A DNA stretch of 32,824 nt from an uncultured Bacteroidales bacterium (GCA_937949745.1 CALECM010000102.1:1-32824); one strand, 5' to 3'. Positions 1-8,455 are shown, numbered from the stretch's first letter. Notes: generated from the letters alone by a model not told the origin. Program-made: numbers and translations.

Positions 1-236
1 GGATATAATAGTTGGAAGGTGGGATATACCGGTTACCTGTTCAAAAGGAAAATATATGAAAAAATTTAATATATTAAAATTAATTATTTAATATATTAAA
101 CCTATATAGTAAATTGATGACAATTTCAGGTGTTGAATTACTATATCGGTTGAAAGGAAATATTCTATTATGAAAATTCGGATAATTAACGGATATTTCC
201 GGTTAAAATAGGAGGAAGGAACATTTTCCTTTACAC

Positions 237-995
237 TTATTTTACTCCTCCCGTAATCCATTCTTTGAATCCGGCGGAACGATTTTTACTCACATAGATT
301 CTTTCCGGAGTTTCCGAATCCAACGTAATGAGCAGACGCCGGTCAAACCAGATCGTGATGTTCTTCACGTGTTCCCTCGAAATGATAAATTGTTTATTGG
401 CCCTGAAAAATAACTCCGGGTCAAGGTTCTGGACTATGGTATCCAGTGTTTTGTTATACAGGAACTTCTTGCCGTCCGTGAGGCAAATGGATGTCTGGTG
501 GTCTGTAGTATAAAAATAGACTATATCTTCAACCGGTACCGGAATTAAAGAATCCCGGAAAGAAACAAGGAGTTTCCTGAAATAATTTCCCGGAAGGCAA
601 GCCTGTGATTGTTGCGCCACATACCGGTTTTTTTCCATCGAAGTCAGTTTCCGGAATTTGTCGATGGCTTTTCTCAGTTCATTTTCTTCCACCGGCTTTA
701 ACAGATAATCAATACTGTTGACCTTGAATGCGTTGATCGCGTATTCATCGAATGCCGTCGTAAAGATGATTGGTATCTCTACCTGAGTTAATTCGAAAAT
801 GGAGAAAGCCGAACCGTCGGAAAGATGGATGTCCATCAATATCAGGTCGGGTAAAGGGTTGGACTCCAGCCATTTTACAGTCTGCGAGATACTTTCCGTT
901 ATCCCCGAAATTTCCATGTCAGGCGCTACCTTTTGTATCAGTTTACTCAGGTAATCATAGGCAATGGTTTCATCTTCAACAATTAATATTCTCAT
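237..995 (-). CDS. LytTR-family response regulator
   Basis: Response regulator of the LytR/AlgR class, 252 residues, expected to be a cytoplasmic DNA-binding protein. The receiver domain (about residues 1-120) shows the acidic pair E7/D8, the phosphoacceptor D55 in LILMDIHL, T79/T80 and the conserved K100-P101. A LytTR DNA-binding domain covers about residues 138-247, with the typical FFRANKQFIISREHVKNI stretch at 196-213. The gene overlaps the 3' end of the upstream kinase gene by 20 bases, which implies translational coupling in one operon. The pair matches the LytS/LytR (YehU/YpdA-like) organisation common in Bacteroidota. Target genes cannot be read from the sequence; the divergent flavodoxin gene is a possible one. 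Family assignment is firm, function is open. Confidence 0.93.
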   Translation of the reverse strand: MRILIVEDETIAYDYLSKLIQKVAPDMEISGITESISQTVKWLESNPLPDLILMDIHLSDGSAFSIFELTQVEIPIIFTTAFDEYAINAFKVNSIDYLLKPVEENELRKAIDKFRKLTSMEKNRYVAQQSQACLPGNYFRKLLVSFRDSLIPVPVEDIVYFYTTDHQTSICLTDGKKFLYNKTLDTIVQNLDPELFFRANKQFIISREHVKNITIWFDRRLLITLDSETPERIYVSKNRSAGFKEWITGGVK

Positions 996-2034
996 TTTCA
1001 GGCTTGATTAAAGGTAAAATAACAGTAAAGTGAACTTCATTTTCTACTATTTTGATATCGCTTCCGGTTAGGAATTTATATCTTGCGGAAAGATTGGAAA
1101 GGCCTATGCCGTGCGATTCTTCCATGTTGTATTTTGGATAAACCGGATTGGATACGGCAAGGGTCCTGTCTTTATTTACATTAATACGGACGGTCATTTT
1201 ATGATCACTGTCTATAATGTTATGTTTGACCACGTTTTCAATAAGAGGTAACAATGATAATACGGGCAATTGCCATTCAAATTCTTCTTCATTGATGTCA
1301 ATCAGGAAAGATATTTTGCCGCTGTAACGAATTTCAATGAGGTAACGGTAAGAATTCAGGAATTCCAGCTCATCTTCCAGTTTCACTAATCCTTTTTTCT
1401 CGCTTTGAAGAATATAACGGAATATATTGGATAATTTGGTAACGTATTCCATGGTTTCCTCATTCCGGTTGGCAGCCACCAGCGCTTTAATGCCGTTGAG
1501 AGAGTTGAAGAAAAAATGCGGATTTATCTGGTTGCTTAATGCGTCCACACGGCTTTGGAGATTTTCCGAGCGAAGCTTTTCCATTTCTTTCTCGGCTTCT
1601 TTATGGACTACCGTCAGGTAATAAATTTGTCCTATCAGCACCGGGATAAGCCATGCAATGAGAAATTGCAGGATTAGCGTTTGAGTAAAACAATCCTGTC
1701 GAATTCGATATTCCACTCCATGTCCTATTACTACATATAAAATATAAGCGCCCATTGTAATCATGAATGATTTCCAAAACCGCTCCTTCAATTTTTTGGA
1801 TGCCTGACTGATATTCATCTTGATGAGTATCCAGGTTAACGCAAAGAAAAAAAGGTAACGGTAAATAAAATAGAAGATCACGGGAGGGGAAAGTTCAATT
1901 TTTCCCCGATGCGAGAAGATTGCCCATAGTAAATCGCCTATATTAGGATAAACAATAATGGTAGTGAGGATCAGTGAGGCCCATAAAGCCATCCGGGAAG
2001 ATTTAAAAGATTCGAAGAAGTTCATCAGCGGCAT
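976..2034 (-). CDS. LytS-type sensor histidine kinase
   Basis: Membrane sensor kinase of the His_kinase/LytS type. Numbering here is from an upstream in-frame TTG at 2046, which gives 356 residues. I prefer the ATG at 2034 (352 residues) or the ATG at 2025 (349 residues). Four hydrophobic segments lie near residues 19-36, 56-76, 93-110 and 124-146, followed by a short charged coiled region (149-165). The phosphorylated histidine is H177 in NPHFFFNSLN. The N box is PLIENVVKH (267-275) and a glycine box is SHGIGLSNL (311-319). There is no recognisable extracellular sensor domain, so the signal is probably sensed in or near the membrane. The stop overlaps the start of the response-regulator gene. 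A TATCTTTG element at 2043-2050 on this strand would start transcription near 2036 and favours the ATG at 2025. Confidence 0.92.
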   Translation of the reverse strand: MPLMNFFESFKSSRMALWASLILTTIIVYPNIGDLLWAIFSHRGKIELSPPVIFYFIYRYLFFFALTWILIKMNISQASKKLKERFWKSFMITMGAYILYVVIGHGVEYRIRQDCFTQTLILQFLIAWLIPVLIGQIYYLTVVHKEAEKEMEKLRSENLQSRVDALSNQINPHFFFNSLNGIKALVAANRNEETMEYVTKLSNIFRYILQSEKKGLVKLEDELEFLNSYRYLIEIRYSGKISFLIDINEEEFEWQLPVLSLLPLIENVVKHNIIDSDHKMTVRINVNKDRTLAVSNPVYPKYNMEESHGIGLSNLSARYKFLTGSDIKIVENEVHFTVILPLIKPENENINC

Positions 2035-2042
2035 ATTTACAC

Positions 2043-2050
2043 GCAAAGAT
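2043..2050 (-). promoter_or_regulatory. Candidate -7 element for the kinase/regulator operon
   Basis: On the minus strand the sequence reads TATCTTTG, a full match to the Bacteroidota -7 consensus TAnnTTTG, just upstream of the kinase gene. No good TTTG -33 box lies at the usual 19-21 base spacing, so this rests on the -7 match and position alone. Confidence 0.4.
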
Positions 2051-2275
2051 AGTATTATCCGTAAAATTGACTTCTAAAATGAAGGGTTTATAAAGATGAA
2101 ATTTGCCGCCTTTAAAGGGTTGTTTGTCCTTTTGGTCACCACGGGCTTCATCCTGTAACCTTAACTTATAATTTTGCGAAGTCGATAAAGCCTATAAGAA
2201 CAGATAATTATATAAAGTATTTAAGCTGTCGAATATTATTTTGAAAAACATATATAAACCAAATAATTAAAAAGT

Positions 2276-2848
2276 ATGCAAAAGAAACATTTTTTATTAC
2301 CGGTGATGGTCATGTGTACCATGACGGGTTGCGCGCAATCACCTCAATCATCATCAAATCCGGATGCCGGGAAAGTACTGGTGGTTTACTATTCATATTC
2401 CGGAAATACCAGGGAAATGGCGACACGGATACAGGAAGCCACAGGCGGGGATATATTTGAAATAATACCGGTCAATGCTTATCCGGAAGAATATACCGCA
2501 TGTACGGAACAAGCCAAGAAAGAAATCGAGGCAGGGTTTAAGCCGCCATTAAAATCTAAAATTGAAAACGTCGGTGATTACGATATCATTTTTGTGGGTA
2601 CACCTAATTGGTGGAGTACCATTGCGCCGCCGGTTACCACGTTCCTGACGGATCATGATCTTTCGGGTAAAACGGTGATTCCATTTTGTACCCACGGCGG
2701 CGGGGGTCAGGCCAGATGTTTCACAGATATGCAGAAACTTGTTCCTCAATCAAATGTATCCGAAGGATTAGCGGTTTCCGGAGATCGAGTAAAGTCATCA
2801 GATAATAATATTACAACATGGCTCCGGGAAATTAAAATAATAGATTGA
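2276..2848 (+). CDS. Flavodoxin-family lipoprotein
   Basis: Predicted FMN-binding flavodoxin of 190 residues. The first 19 residues form a lipoprotein signal ending in MTGC (C19), so the protein is probably anchored in the envelope rather than cytosolic. The flavodoxin fold starts at residue 33 with KVLVVYYSYSGNTREMA. SYSGNT (40-45) is the phosphate-binding loop, and VGTPNWWSTIAPP (108-120) and the FCTHGGGG region (137-144) are the other flavin-contact loops, as in the Flavodoxin_4 group. It stands alone, divergent from the LytS/LytR operon. A flavodoxin outside the cytoplasm needs a source of electrons there, which links it loosely to the exported redox proteins further downstream. The family call is strong; the partner is unknown. 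Confidence 0.9.
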   Translation: MQKKHFLLPVMVMCTMTGCAQSPQSSSNPDAGKVLVVYYSYSGNTREMATRIQEATGGDIFEIIPVNAYPEEYTACTEQAKKEIEAGFKPPLKSKIENVGDYDIIFVGTPNWWSTIAPPVTTFLTDHDLSGKTVIPFCTHGGGGQARCFTDMQKLVPQSNVSEGLAVSGDRVKSSDNNITTWLREIKIID

Positions 2849-2997
2849 TCACTAAAGATCGAAAATCAGTGACTGAATCGTAGAAGCTGACACTATGTGT
2901 TTGAAATAAAGGATGGTAAATCCAATGAAGGATATTATTAAAGTTTTCTTATTTCATTTTTTATGTACATTATAGCATAAATATAGAATAAAATACC

Positions 2998-3005
2998 TAA
3001 ATTTG
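2998..3005 (+). promoter_or_regulatory. Candidate -7 element for tatAC
   Basis: TAAATTTG matches TAnnTTTG 41 bases before the tatA start. The surrounding 200 bases are AT-rich and carry no other feature I can recognise. No clear -33 TTTG at the right spacing. Confidence 0.4.
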
Positions 3006-3046
3006 AACCATCATTTTATTATTAAAAAAGGATAAAATTAATTTAT

Positions 3047-3259
3047 ATGACATTATTATTTATGGGACTTGGAGCCCCTGAGATACTCCTGATCGCTTTT
3101 GTCGTACTATTACTCTTCGGTGCAAAAAAAATACCGGATTTAATGAAAAGTATGGGCAAAGGAGTGAAAAGTTTTAAAGAAGGAGTGAATGGCCTGGAAA
3201 ATACCGGCGAGGAAAAATCTGCCGCTACGGAAAATAAAGCGGAAAATAAAACCGAATAG
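3047..3259 (+). CDS. tatA: Twin-arginine translocase subunit TatA
   Basis: Small membrane protein (70 residues) of the TatA/B family, the pore-forming part of the Tat system that exports folded proteins. It has one N-terminal transmembrane helix (about residues 8-24, with the conserved GAPEILLI start) and a hinge FGAKKIPDL. An amphipathic helix with KSMGKGVKSFKEG follows, then a charged disordered tail. The start could be the ATG at 3047 or the one at 3062 (M6); both keep the helix. The gene lies 12 bases upstream of tatC. No separate tatB is present, so this subunit probably serves both roles, as in minimal TatAC systems. Two Tat-type substrates are encoded later in the window. Confidence 0.95.
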   Translation: MTLLFMGLGAPEILLIAFVVLLLFGAKKIPDLMKSMGKGVKSFKEGVNGLENTGEEKSAATENKAENKTE

Positions 3260-3271
3260 CTTCCGGCATAC

Positions 3272-4096
3272 ATGACATTTTGGGATCATCTTGATGAACT
3301 TAGAAAAGTATTGATACAGCCCATCTTATTGGTGGCTGTATTGACAGTGGTAGCTTTTATGCTGAAAGAACCGGTCTTCGACATGGTGCTTGCGGCTAAT
3401 TCTCCCGACTTTATCACGTACCGTTTTGCGGATTCTTTTGTTCCGGAATCCTTTATTAGTGGTAATGATGAGTTTGTTTTCGTGCAACTTATCAATACGG
3501 AACTGGCATCACAGTTCCTGATGCACATGAAAGTTTCTTTTTACGTGGCCCTGGTCCTGGCGATCCCGTTTCTCTTTTATAAACTATTTCGTTTTGTATC
3601 ACCCGGTCTTTACCGGAACGAAAGAAAATATTCCAAATGGGTGATTTTCTTTTCATTCATTGCTTTTTTTTGCGGCATAGTAGTAAGCTATTTTATTATT
3701 TTCCCTTTTTCTTTCAGGTTTCTGGCGTCATATCATGTCAGCCAGGAAGTGAGTAATATGATCTCCCTCACTTCTTATATCGATACTTTAATCACCCTTT
3801 CGATCCTGATGGGTATATTTTTCGAGCTTCCGGTTATGTCATGGATATTGTCGAAATTCGGACTGTTGAACGCCATATTCCTGAAAAAATACCGGAGACA
3901 TGCCGTCGTGGTCATTCTTATTATCGCGGCCATCATCACGCCCACAACCGATATATTCACGTTGCTTTTGGTTTCCGTGCCTATCTTACTGCTTTATGAA
4001 ACAAGTGTCGTCATCGTGTCTATCGGCGACCGTAACCGGGAAAGAAAGAAGATGAATATTCCGGAGGCCGGGCTTGTCGAACAGGAATCCTTATAA
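3272..4096 (+). CDS. tatC: Twin-arginine translocase subunit TatC
   Basis: Multi-pass inner-membrane protein (274 residues) that recognises twin-arginine signal peptides. It opens with MTFWDHLDELRK, the cytoplasmic amino-terminal motif of TatC. Further hallmarks are the membrane segments from about residue 90, the FVSPGLYRNER loop (about 108-118) and a segment with IITPTTDIFTLLLVSVP near 230-246. Compared with short TatC proteins, the first periplasmic loop (about residues 35-80) is long. The family is clear from end to end and the length is close to that usual in Bacteroidota. The gene follows tatA by 12 bases and surely shares its transcript. Confidence 0.96.
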   Translation: MTFWDHLDELRKVLIQPILLVAVLTVVAFMLKEPVFDMVLAANSPDFITYRFADSFVPESFISGNDEFVFVQLINTELASQFLMHMKVSFYVALVLAIPFLFYKLFRFVSPGLYRNERKYSKWVIFFSFIAFFCGIVVSYFIIFPFSFRFLASYHVSQEVSNMISLTSYIDTLITLSILMGIFFELPVMSWILSKFGLLNAIFLKKYRRHAVVVILIIAAIITPTTDIFTLLLVSVPILLLYETSVVIVSIGDRNRERKKMNIPEAGLVEQESL

Positions 4097-4193
4097 CCAC
4101 AATCTTTTAATAACAGGGAATACCTGGCTCTTCATTCAATTGCCCGAAATTATATCGATTTTAAAAAATTAATCTGTCCATAATATAATATCC

Positions 4194-4970
4194 ATGAAAC
4201 CGCAACTGTCCATAAGGAAATATGGAGATGCCCCTTTTAAGATAACGCTTCTTCATGGCGGACCGGGAGCTGCCGGTGAAATGATGCCGGTGGCAATCGA
4301 ATTATCCAAAGATTTTGGTATACTGGAATTTTTACAAACCGAACATTCCGTGGAAGGTCAGATCGAAGAATTACGTGAACAGGTCATAAATTCCGTGGAT
4401 CATCCCCTGATTTTGATCGGATATTCCTGGGGAGCATGGCTTGCTTTGCTTTTTGCCGGGAATTACCCGGAATTAACCGAAAAATTGATCCTGATCAGTG
4501 CCCGGTATAATCCTGATTTAATGAAGATCCGGTTAAACAGGTTAGCTGCTGCGGAAAAAGCGGAAGCGGAAAATATTTTAGCTTCGATGGGTACTCCCCT
4601 AATGACGGCAAATACATTCGCCCGTTTTGGAGAATTAATGGAGAAAGCCGATTCTTATAGCCTGATTCCGCAAACGGAAAACGGCAAAATTGAATTGGAT
4701 GAAACTATTTTTCAGAAAGTGTGGAATGAAGCGGAAAAATTACGAGACTCCGGTCAATTATTACAATCTGTCAAGAAAATTAAATGTCCCGTTATCGCCA
4801 TACATGGTGTCTGCGACCCTCATCCTATAGCCGGAGTCGAGATCCCGTTATCAGGAAAGCTAAATGATTTTACCATGATCACGTTGGATAAATGCGGACA
4901 TACACCCTGGAGAGAAAAATATGCCGCAAAGGAATTTTACACAACATTAAAAGAGGTTTTGAAGAGATAA
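4194..4970 (+). CDS. Alpha/beta-fold hydrolase
   Basis: Predicted serine hydrolase, 258 residues, without a signal peptide and so cytoplasmic. The oxyanion motif HGGPG is at 21-25. The nucleophile elbow is GYSWGA with S78. The likely acid is D208 in HGVCDPHP and the histidine is H236 in CGHTPW, so a complete catalytic triad is visible. A lid-like helical insertion covers about residues 108-190. Substrate cannot be predicted; relatives include proline iminopeptidase-like and esterase-like enzymes. It is about 100 bases downstream of tatC with no obvious coupling, and converges with the SanA-like gene after a 37-base gap. Confidence 0.88.
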   Translation: MKPQLSIRKYGDAPFKITLLHGGPGAAGEMMPVAIELSKDFGILEFLQTEHSVEGQIEELREQVINSVDHPLILIGYSWGAWLALLFAGNYPELTEKLILISARYNPDLMKIRLNRLAAAEKAEAENILASMGTPLMTANTFARFGELMEKADSYSLIPQTENGKIELDETIFQKVWNEAEKLRDSGQLLQSVKKIKCPVIAIHGVCDPHPIAGVEIPLSGKLNDFTMITLDKCGHTPWREKYAAKEFYTTLKEVLKR

Positions 4971-5007
4971 ATTCCAGCCTTAAACTATTTAATGATCCGG
5001 AAATATT

Positions 5008-5646
5008 TTATTCAATCGTGACGGGTTCGCCGTAAAACTTTGGTTTCACGTTAAAGAATAGATCCCAGAACACCTTTACTCTTGCCAGCATTTCCCTCAA
5101 CCGGGTTTTATCATTATGAAGATGTACATCTCTGGCATTATAGCCGTAAGCTTCAATACCATGCCTGCGTGCAATATATACGGCCCTTTCATTATGGAAC
5201 CGTTGGGAAATTACGATAAAAGAATCCTGCCCGAAGATGGCCCTTGCCCTCAGGACTGAATCGAGCGTACGAAATCCTGCATAATCCAGGAAAATTTTCT
5301 CTTCCGGTATGCCCCGTTTCATCAATTCTTCTTTCATATCTTCGGGTTCACTATATCCTTTCCGGCTATTATCACCGCTGGCAATAATATAATCGATCTT
5401 TCCGCTATTGTAAAGTTCTACAGCCGCATCGATACGATGAAAAAAATAAGGATTTTCAGCTCCATTGGATAAATACCTGGAAGTCCCGAGCAGAAGCCCG
5501 GTCTTTTGTTTGTTCAATTGGGAAATATCCTCGGTAATAAAATCCCTGCTTTTTTTGGAAATAATACGGTTGGCCAGGATAGTGAGCAATATGGCAATTA
5601 AAATTAACAGCAGGCCGACACCTAAAATAATCCGCAATTTGTTCAT
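5008..5646 (-). CDS. SanA/YdcF-like (DUF218) envelope protein
   Basis: Membrane-anchored protein of the SanA/ElyC/YdcF group (DUF218), 212 residues. One N-terminal transmembrane helix (about 5-24) is followed by a soluble domain that should face the periplasm. Family motifs are LLLGTS (51-56), IIASGDNS (87-94), DYAGFRTLDS (121-130) and the SQRFHNERA segment (147-155). The fold is known for the family and SanA in enterobacteria affects envelope permeability and vancomycin resistance, but the biochemical reaction is not settled. The gene is divergent from the nitroreductase cluster and convergent with the hydrolase gene. Confidence 0.88.
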   Translation of the reverse strand: MNKLRIILGVGLLLILIAILLTILANRIISKKSRDFITEDISQLNKQKTGLLLGTSRYLSNGAENPYFFHRIDAAVELYNSGKIDYIIASGDNSRKGYSEPEDMKEELMKRGIPEEKIFLDYAGFRTLDSVLRARAIFGQDSFIVISQRFHNERAVYIARRHGIEAYGYNARDVHLHNDKTRLREMLARVKVFWDLFFNVKPKFYGEPVTIE

Positions 5647-5777
5647 TTTTATTTTTTCAACGAATATAACAGGATATTATCCTTTTTGTTGTATAATCAG
5701 ACTGCCTGTGGTCAATTTATTTGGAGCCCGGAGAGAAAGAGTATTCCGTAAGACCGGATGCATCGGATATCTTTTTA

Positions 5778-5785
5778 TATTTTTG
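5778..5785 (+). promoter_or_regulatory. Candidate -7 element for the nitroreductase gene
   Basis: TATTTTTG matches TAnnTTTG. Transcription would begin near 5792, leaving only about 6 bases before the ATG at 5798 but 33-39 bases before the ATGs at 5825 and 5831. This supports the later starts. No -33 TTTG was found at the right distance. Confidence 0.4.
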
Positions 5786-5830
5786 CAGTAATAAAGTATG
5801 GTCATTTCCTGTTTAAATCGAAATATGATA

Positions 5831-6376
5831 ATGAAAGATTTTTTAGATCTGGCAAAACGGCGTTGTACGGTCCGGTCATTCACCGGCCAACCAGTTGAGA
5901 TTGAGAAGCTGGACTATATTCTGGAAGCGTCAAGGGTAGCACCGACAGCCTGTAACAAACAACCTCAACGCATTATCGTCGTGAGATCACCGGAGAATAT
6001 CCGGAAAATAGAAAAGGCTTATCCTACTTTCGGTTCTTCCTGTGTATTGATTATTTGCAGAGATAGGAGGGAAGAGCTGGTGAGACCGTTTGACGGTAAA
6101 TGTTCGGGAGATCTGGATATCGGTATTATCACCGCTCAGATGATGCTGGCCGCGCGGGAAAAAGAGGTAGGAAGCGTGATGGTAGGGTTATTTGATCCCC
6201 ATATTATCCGCACCGAATTTAATATTCCCGACTATATAGAACCGACCGCGTTACTGATCTTAGGATATCCCGGCAATGGATTTTTGGATGCGGATCGTCA
6301 TAAAACGCAACGTAAACCTTTAAGCCAAACCGTTATGATGGAAGGATATCATGAAAATAATCTTCATGAGTTATAA
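5831..6376 (+). CDS. Nitroreductase-family protein
   Basis: Small FMN-dependent nitroreductase-like oxidoreductase of 181 residues from the chosen ATG. Upstream in-frame ATGs at 5798 and 5825 add 11 or 2 residues. I prefer 5831 because MKDFLDLAKRRCTVRSF is the usual amino terminus, with R10, R11, R15 and S16 forming the flavin phosphate site. The second flavin motif is APTACNKQP (37-45). A GYPGNG segment near the end fits the nitroreductase carboxy-terminal loop. Such proteins usually dimerise and reduce quinones or nitro compounds with NAD(P)H; the substrate is unknown. The 3' end meets the beginning of the methyltransferase reading frame, so the four genes to 8390 probably form one transcript. 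Confidence 0.9.
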   Translation: MKDFLDLAKRRCTVRSFTGQPVEIEKLDYILEASRVAPTACNKQPQRIIVVRSPENIRKIEKAYPTFGSSCVLIICRDRREELVRPFDGKCSGDLDIGIITAQMMLAAREKEVGSVMVGLFDPHIIRTEFNIPDYIEPTALLILGYPGNGFLDADRHKTQRKPLSQTVMMEGYHENNLHEL

Positions 6377-6401
6377 TTTAAAATCAAAAACAACTGTAAA
6401 A

Positions 6402-7229
6402 ATGAATCCATATTTAAAGGAAATCGGTTTATTTGAAAGAAGTGAAAATTCAATATGGACAGATCCTTATATCGCGAAGAACCTTCTAAATGCTCATCTC
6501 GATAATAGTAGCGACGGAGCTTCGAGGAATATATTAATGAGGAATAAAACCATTGCATGGATCAATGGTAATCTGAATGCCAATTCCCGCATCCTCGATT
6601 TGGGTTGCGGTCCCGGATTGTATGATTATGAACTTGCGAAATACGGCCATACGGTTTATGGAATAGACATGAATATTGAATCCATCCTACATGCGAAAAA
6701 ACATCAGCAATATAAAGATCAGGTGCAATATAAACACGGCAATTATCTTACGGAGGTTTTAGATTCGGGATATTCTGCCGCGATGATGATTTATTGTGAT
6801 TTCGGCGCGTTGGTGCCACAGGAACAGCATCGGATTCTGGGAAAGGTCAGTGATGCTTTAACCGATAATGGCATTTTCTTTTTCGATGTTTTCGGACCAA
6901 GCCTGCGAAATGAAAAACCGGAGAAAAAAGATTGGACCATATCCGATGGTAACGATTTCTGGAATAAAGATCCTTATTTCCTGTTGGAAGAAGTGAAACA
7001 TTTTCCGGAAGCCAATGCCATCGGAAACAGGTATATCCTGATAAACCAAAATAATCAGGAAATCAAAGAATACATCATGTGGGATCAGTACTATGACGAG
7101 AATACTATTTCCCGATTACTGGAAGAGAATGGATTTTCACTGATAAGTATCGATCATAGTTTAACAGGAAGTAATAATTTTACGTCGGAAGATGTCATGT
7201 TTGTTGTGGCGGAAAAGATTACAAAATAA
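6402..7229 (+). CDS. Class I SAM-dependent methyltransferase
   Basis: Methyltransferase of 275 residues from the ATG at 6402. An upstream in-frame ATG at 6351 would overlap the nitroreductase gene by 26 bases and add 17 unlikely residues, so I prefer the later one. Motif I is LDLGCGPG (65-72), the acidic residue ending the second strand is D89 in YGIDM, and IYCDFGAL (130-137) is the motif after the fourth strand. FFFDVFGPS follows. It lacks a membrane segment and is cytoplasmic. The substrate is not evident. A small-molecule target fits the neighbouring nitroreductase and NTF2-like genes better than rRNA or protein. Confidence 0.88.
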   Translation: MNPYLKEIGLFERSENSIWTDPYIAKNLLNAHLDNSSDGASRNILMRNKTIAWINGNLNANSRILDLGCGPGLYDYELAKYGHTVYGIDMNIESILHAKKHQQYKDQVQYKHGNYLTEVLDSGYSAAMMIYCDFGALVPQEQHRILGKVSDALTDNGIFFFDVFGPSLRNEKPEKKDWTISDGNDFWNKDPYFLLEEVKHFPEANAIGNRYILINQNNQEIKEYIMWDQYYDENTISRLLEENGFSLISIDHSLTGSNNFTSEDVMFVVAEKITK

Positions 7230-7287
7230 GAATACGGTTGCGGAATCGGATGGAATCTGGTTATTTTAGCCGTAAAAAAACGGAATT

Positions 7288-7680
7288 ATGGAAAAGCAAA
7301 TCGCTCTGGAATATATAGATGCAATTAACAGAAAGGATATTACGGCCTTATACAACCTGATGTCCATTGACCATTTATTTATTGATGCCCACGACAACAG
7401 GATTGTGGGAAAAGATGCCATGCGACAATCCTGGATAGATTATTTCGCCATGTTTCCGGATTATACGATCGGAATTGATGAAATTCTCGAAAAAGATAAT
7501 CTGATCTGTTTTCTCGGATACGCCAGCGGTACATACCGGAACCTGAAAAATGAACAGAACAGTAACTACTGGAAGATACCGGCCGCCTGGACCGCCATAG
7601 TCCGTGATAATCAGGTAAAACAGTGGCAGGTTTATGCGGATAATATCATCGTGACGGACATTATTAATAGAAACAATTAA
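7288..7680 (+). CDS. NTF2-like (SnoaL-type) protein
   Basis: Protein of 130 residues with the cone-shaped NTF2/SnoaL fold pattern. An N-terminal helix region (MEKQIALEYIDAINRKD) is followed by DHLFIDAHDNRIVGKDAMRQ and by a strand-rich end with WKIPAAWTAIVRDNQVKQWQ. These folds bind small hydrophobic ligands and act as isomerases, cyclases or simple binders. No firm catalytic residues can be named here. It sits 58 bases after the methyltransferase gene and 8 bases before the DUF5714 gene, so coexpression is likely. Confidence 0.82.
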   Translation: MEKQIALEYIDAINRKDITALYNLMSIDHLFIDAHDNRIVGKDAMRQSWIDYFAMFPDYTIGIDEILEKDNLICFLGYASGTYRNLKNEQNSNYWKIPAAWTAIVRDNQVKQWQVYADNIIVTDIINRNN

Positions 7681-7688
7681 TCAGCAAT

Positions 7689-8390
7689 ATGGAAATATAT
7701 GGTTCAGGTTGTATTATATGCGGCAGCGATCTAAATTACCGGGAAGAAACCAGTAACTTTACCTGTTCTGTCTGCTCCGGGACTTTTCGTTCCAACGTGC
7801 AATGTGCACAGGGACATTTTGTGTGTGATAATTGTCACCGGGCGGATGCTTTAGAGTATATAGAACAATATTGCCGCAATAGCTCCGGTAAAAATCCTTT
7901 ACAAATGGCGGTGGAGGTCATGAAAAATCCTAAAATCAAGATGCATGGTCCCGAACATCATTTTCTGGTACCGGCTGTTCTCTTAACCACTTATTACAAT
8001 ACGACCGGCAGTCGTGAACTTCTTGATAAAAAACTGCCGATAGCCAAAGAACGAGCTCAAAAAGTTCCCGGCGGATTTTGCGGTAATTGCGGCAATTGCG
8101 GTGCAGGCGTCGGAACCGGCATTTTTATGAGCATTATTAACGAAACCACTCCTCTTTCAGGAGAAACCTGGAAACTTGCTAATCTCATGACAGCGAAAAG
8201 CCTGGAAGCTATTGCTTTGCATGGTGGTCCGCGGTGTTGCAAAAGGGATGTTTCCCAGGCTATAGAGACCACCGTTGATTTCGTTCAAAAAAATCTCGGT
8301 GTTAGCATGGATATAAATCCCGTACTGTGTGAATTCAGTGAGAAGAACAAAGAATGTAAAAAGCAGGATTGTAAGTATTATCCCGGATAA
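7689..8390 (+). CDS. Cysteine-rich DUF5714 protein
   Basis: Uncharacterised protein of 233 residues that I place in the DUF5714 family. It has 16 cysteines. An N-terminal zinc-ribbon-like part has the pairs C8/C11, C26/C29 and C46/C49 (CDNC). A central glycine-cysteine motif FCGNCGNCGAGVGTG has C131, C134 and C137. HGGPRCCKR follows with C183/C184, and the tail has C214, C223 and C228. No signal peptide or membrane helix is present, so it is cytoplasmic and more likely to bind metal than to form disulfides. The gene follows the NTF2-like gene by 8 bases, the tightest spacing in this group. I cannot assign a reaction; a metal- or thiol-dependent step on the substrate of the neighbouring methyltransferase and nitroreductase is speculation. 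Confidence 0.8.
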   Translation: MEIYGSGCIICGSDLNYREETSNFTCSVCSGTFRSNVQCAQGHFVCDNCHRADALEYIEQYCRNSSGKNPLQMAVEVMKNPKIKMHGPEHHFLVPAVLLTTYYNTTGSRELLDKKLPIAKERAQKVPGGFCGNCGNCGAGVGTGIFMSIINETTPLSGETWKLANLMTAKSLEAIALHGGPRCCKRDVSQAIETTVDFVQKNLGVSMDINPVLCEFSEKNKECKKQDCKYYPG

Positions 8391-8455
8391 TGAGAGATAC
8401 TAAAATACTGTCTGAATTCCAATGTTCATATAAATCTGTAACTCTGAATAAACTT

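Noticed and set aside
1..69. Possible last 22 codons of a plus-strand gene (frame 1, stop at 67-69).
   Set aside because: A second frame is also open to 110, the stretch is too short to recognise, and no family signal is visible.
216..231. Weak hairpin AAGGAACATTTTCCTT just past the response-regulator stop, considered as a terminator.
   Set aside because: Only six base pairs and no T-run on the minus strand.
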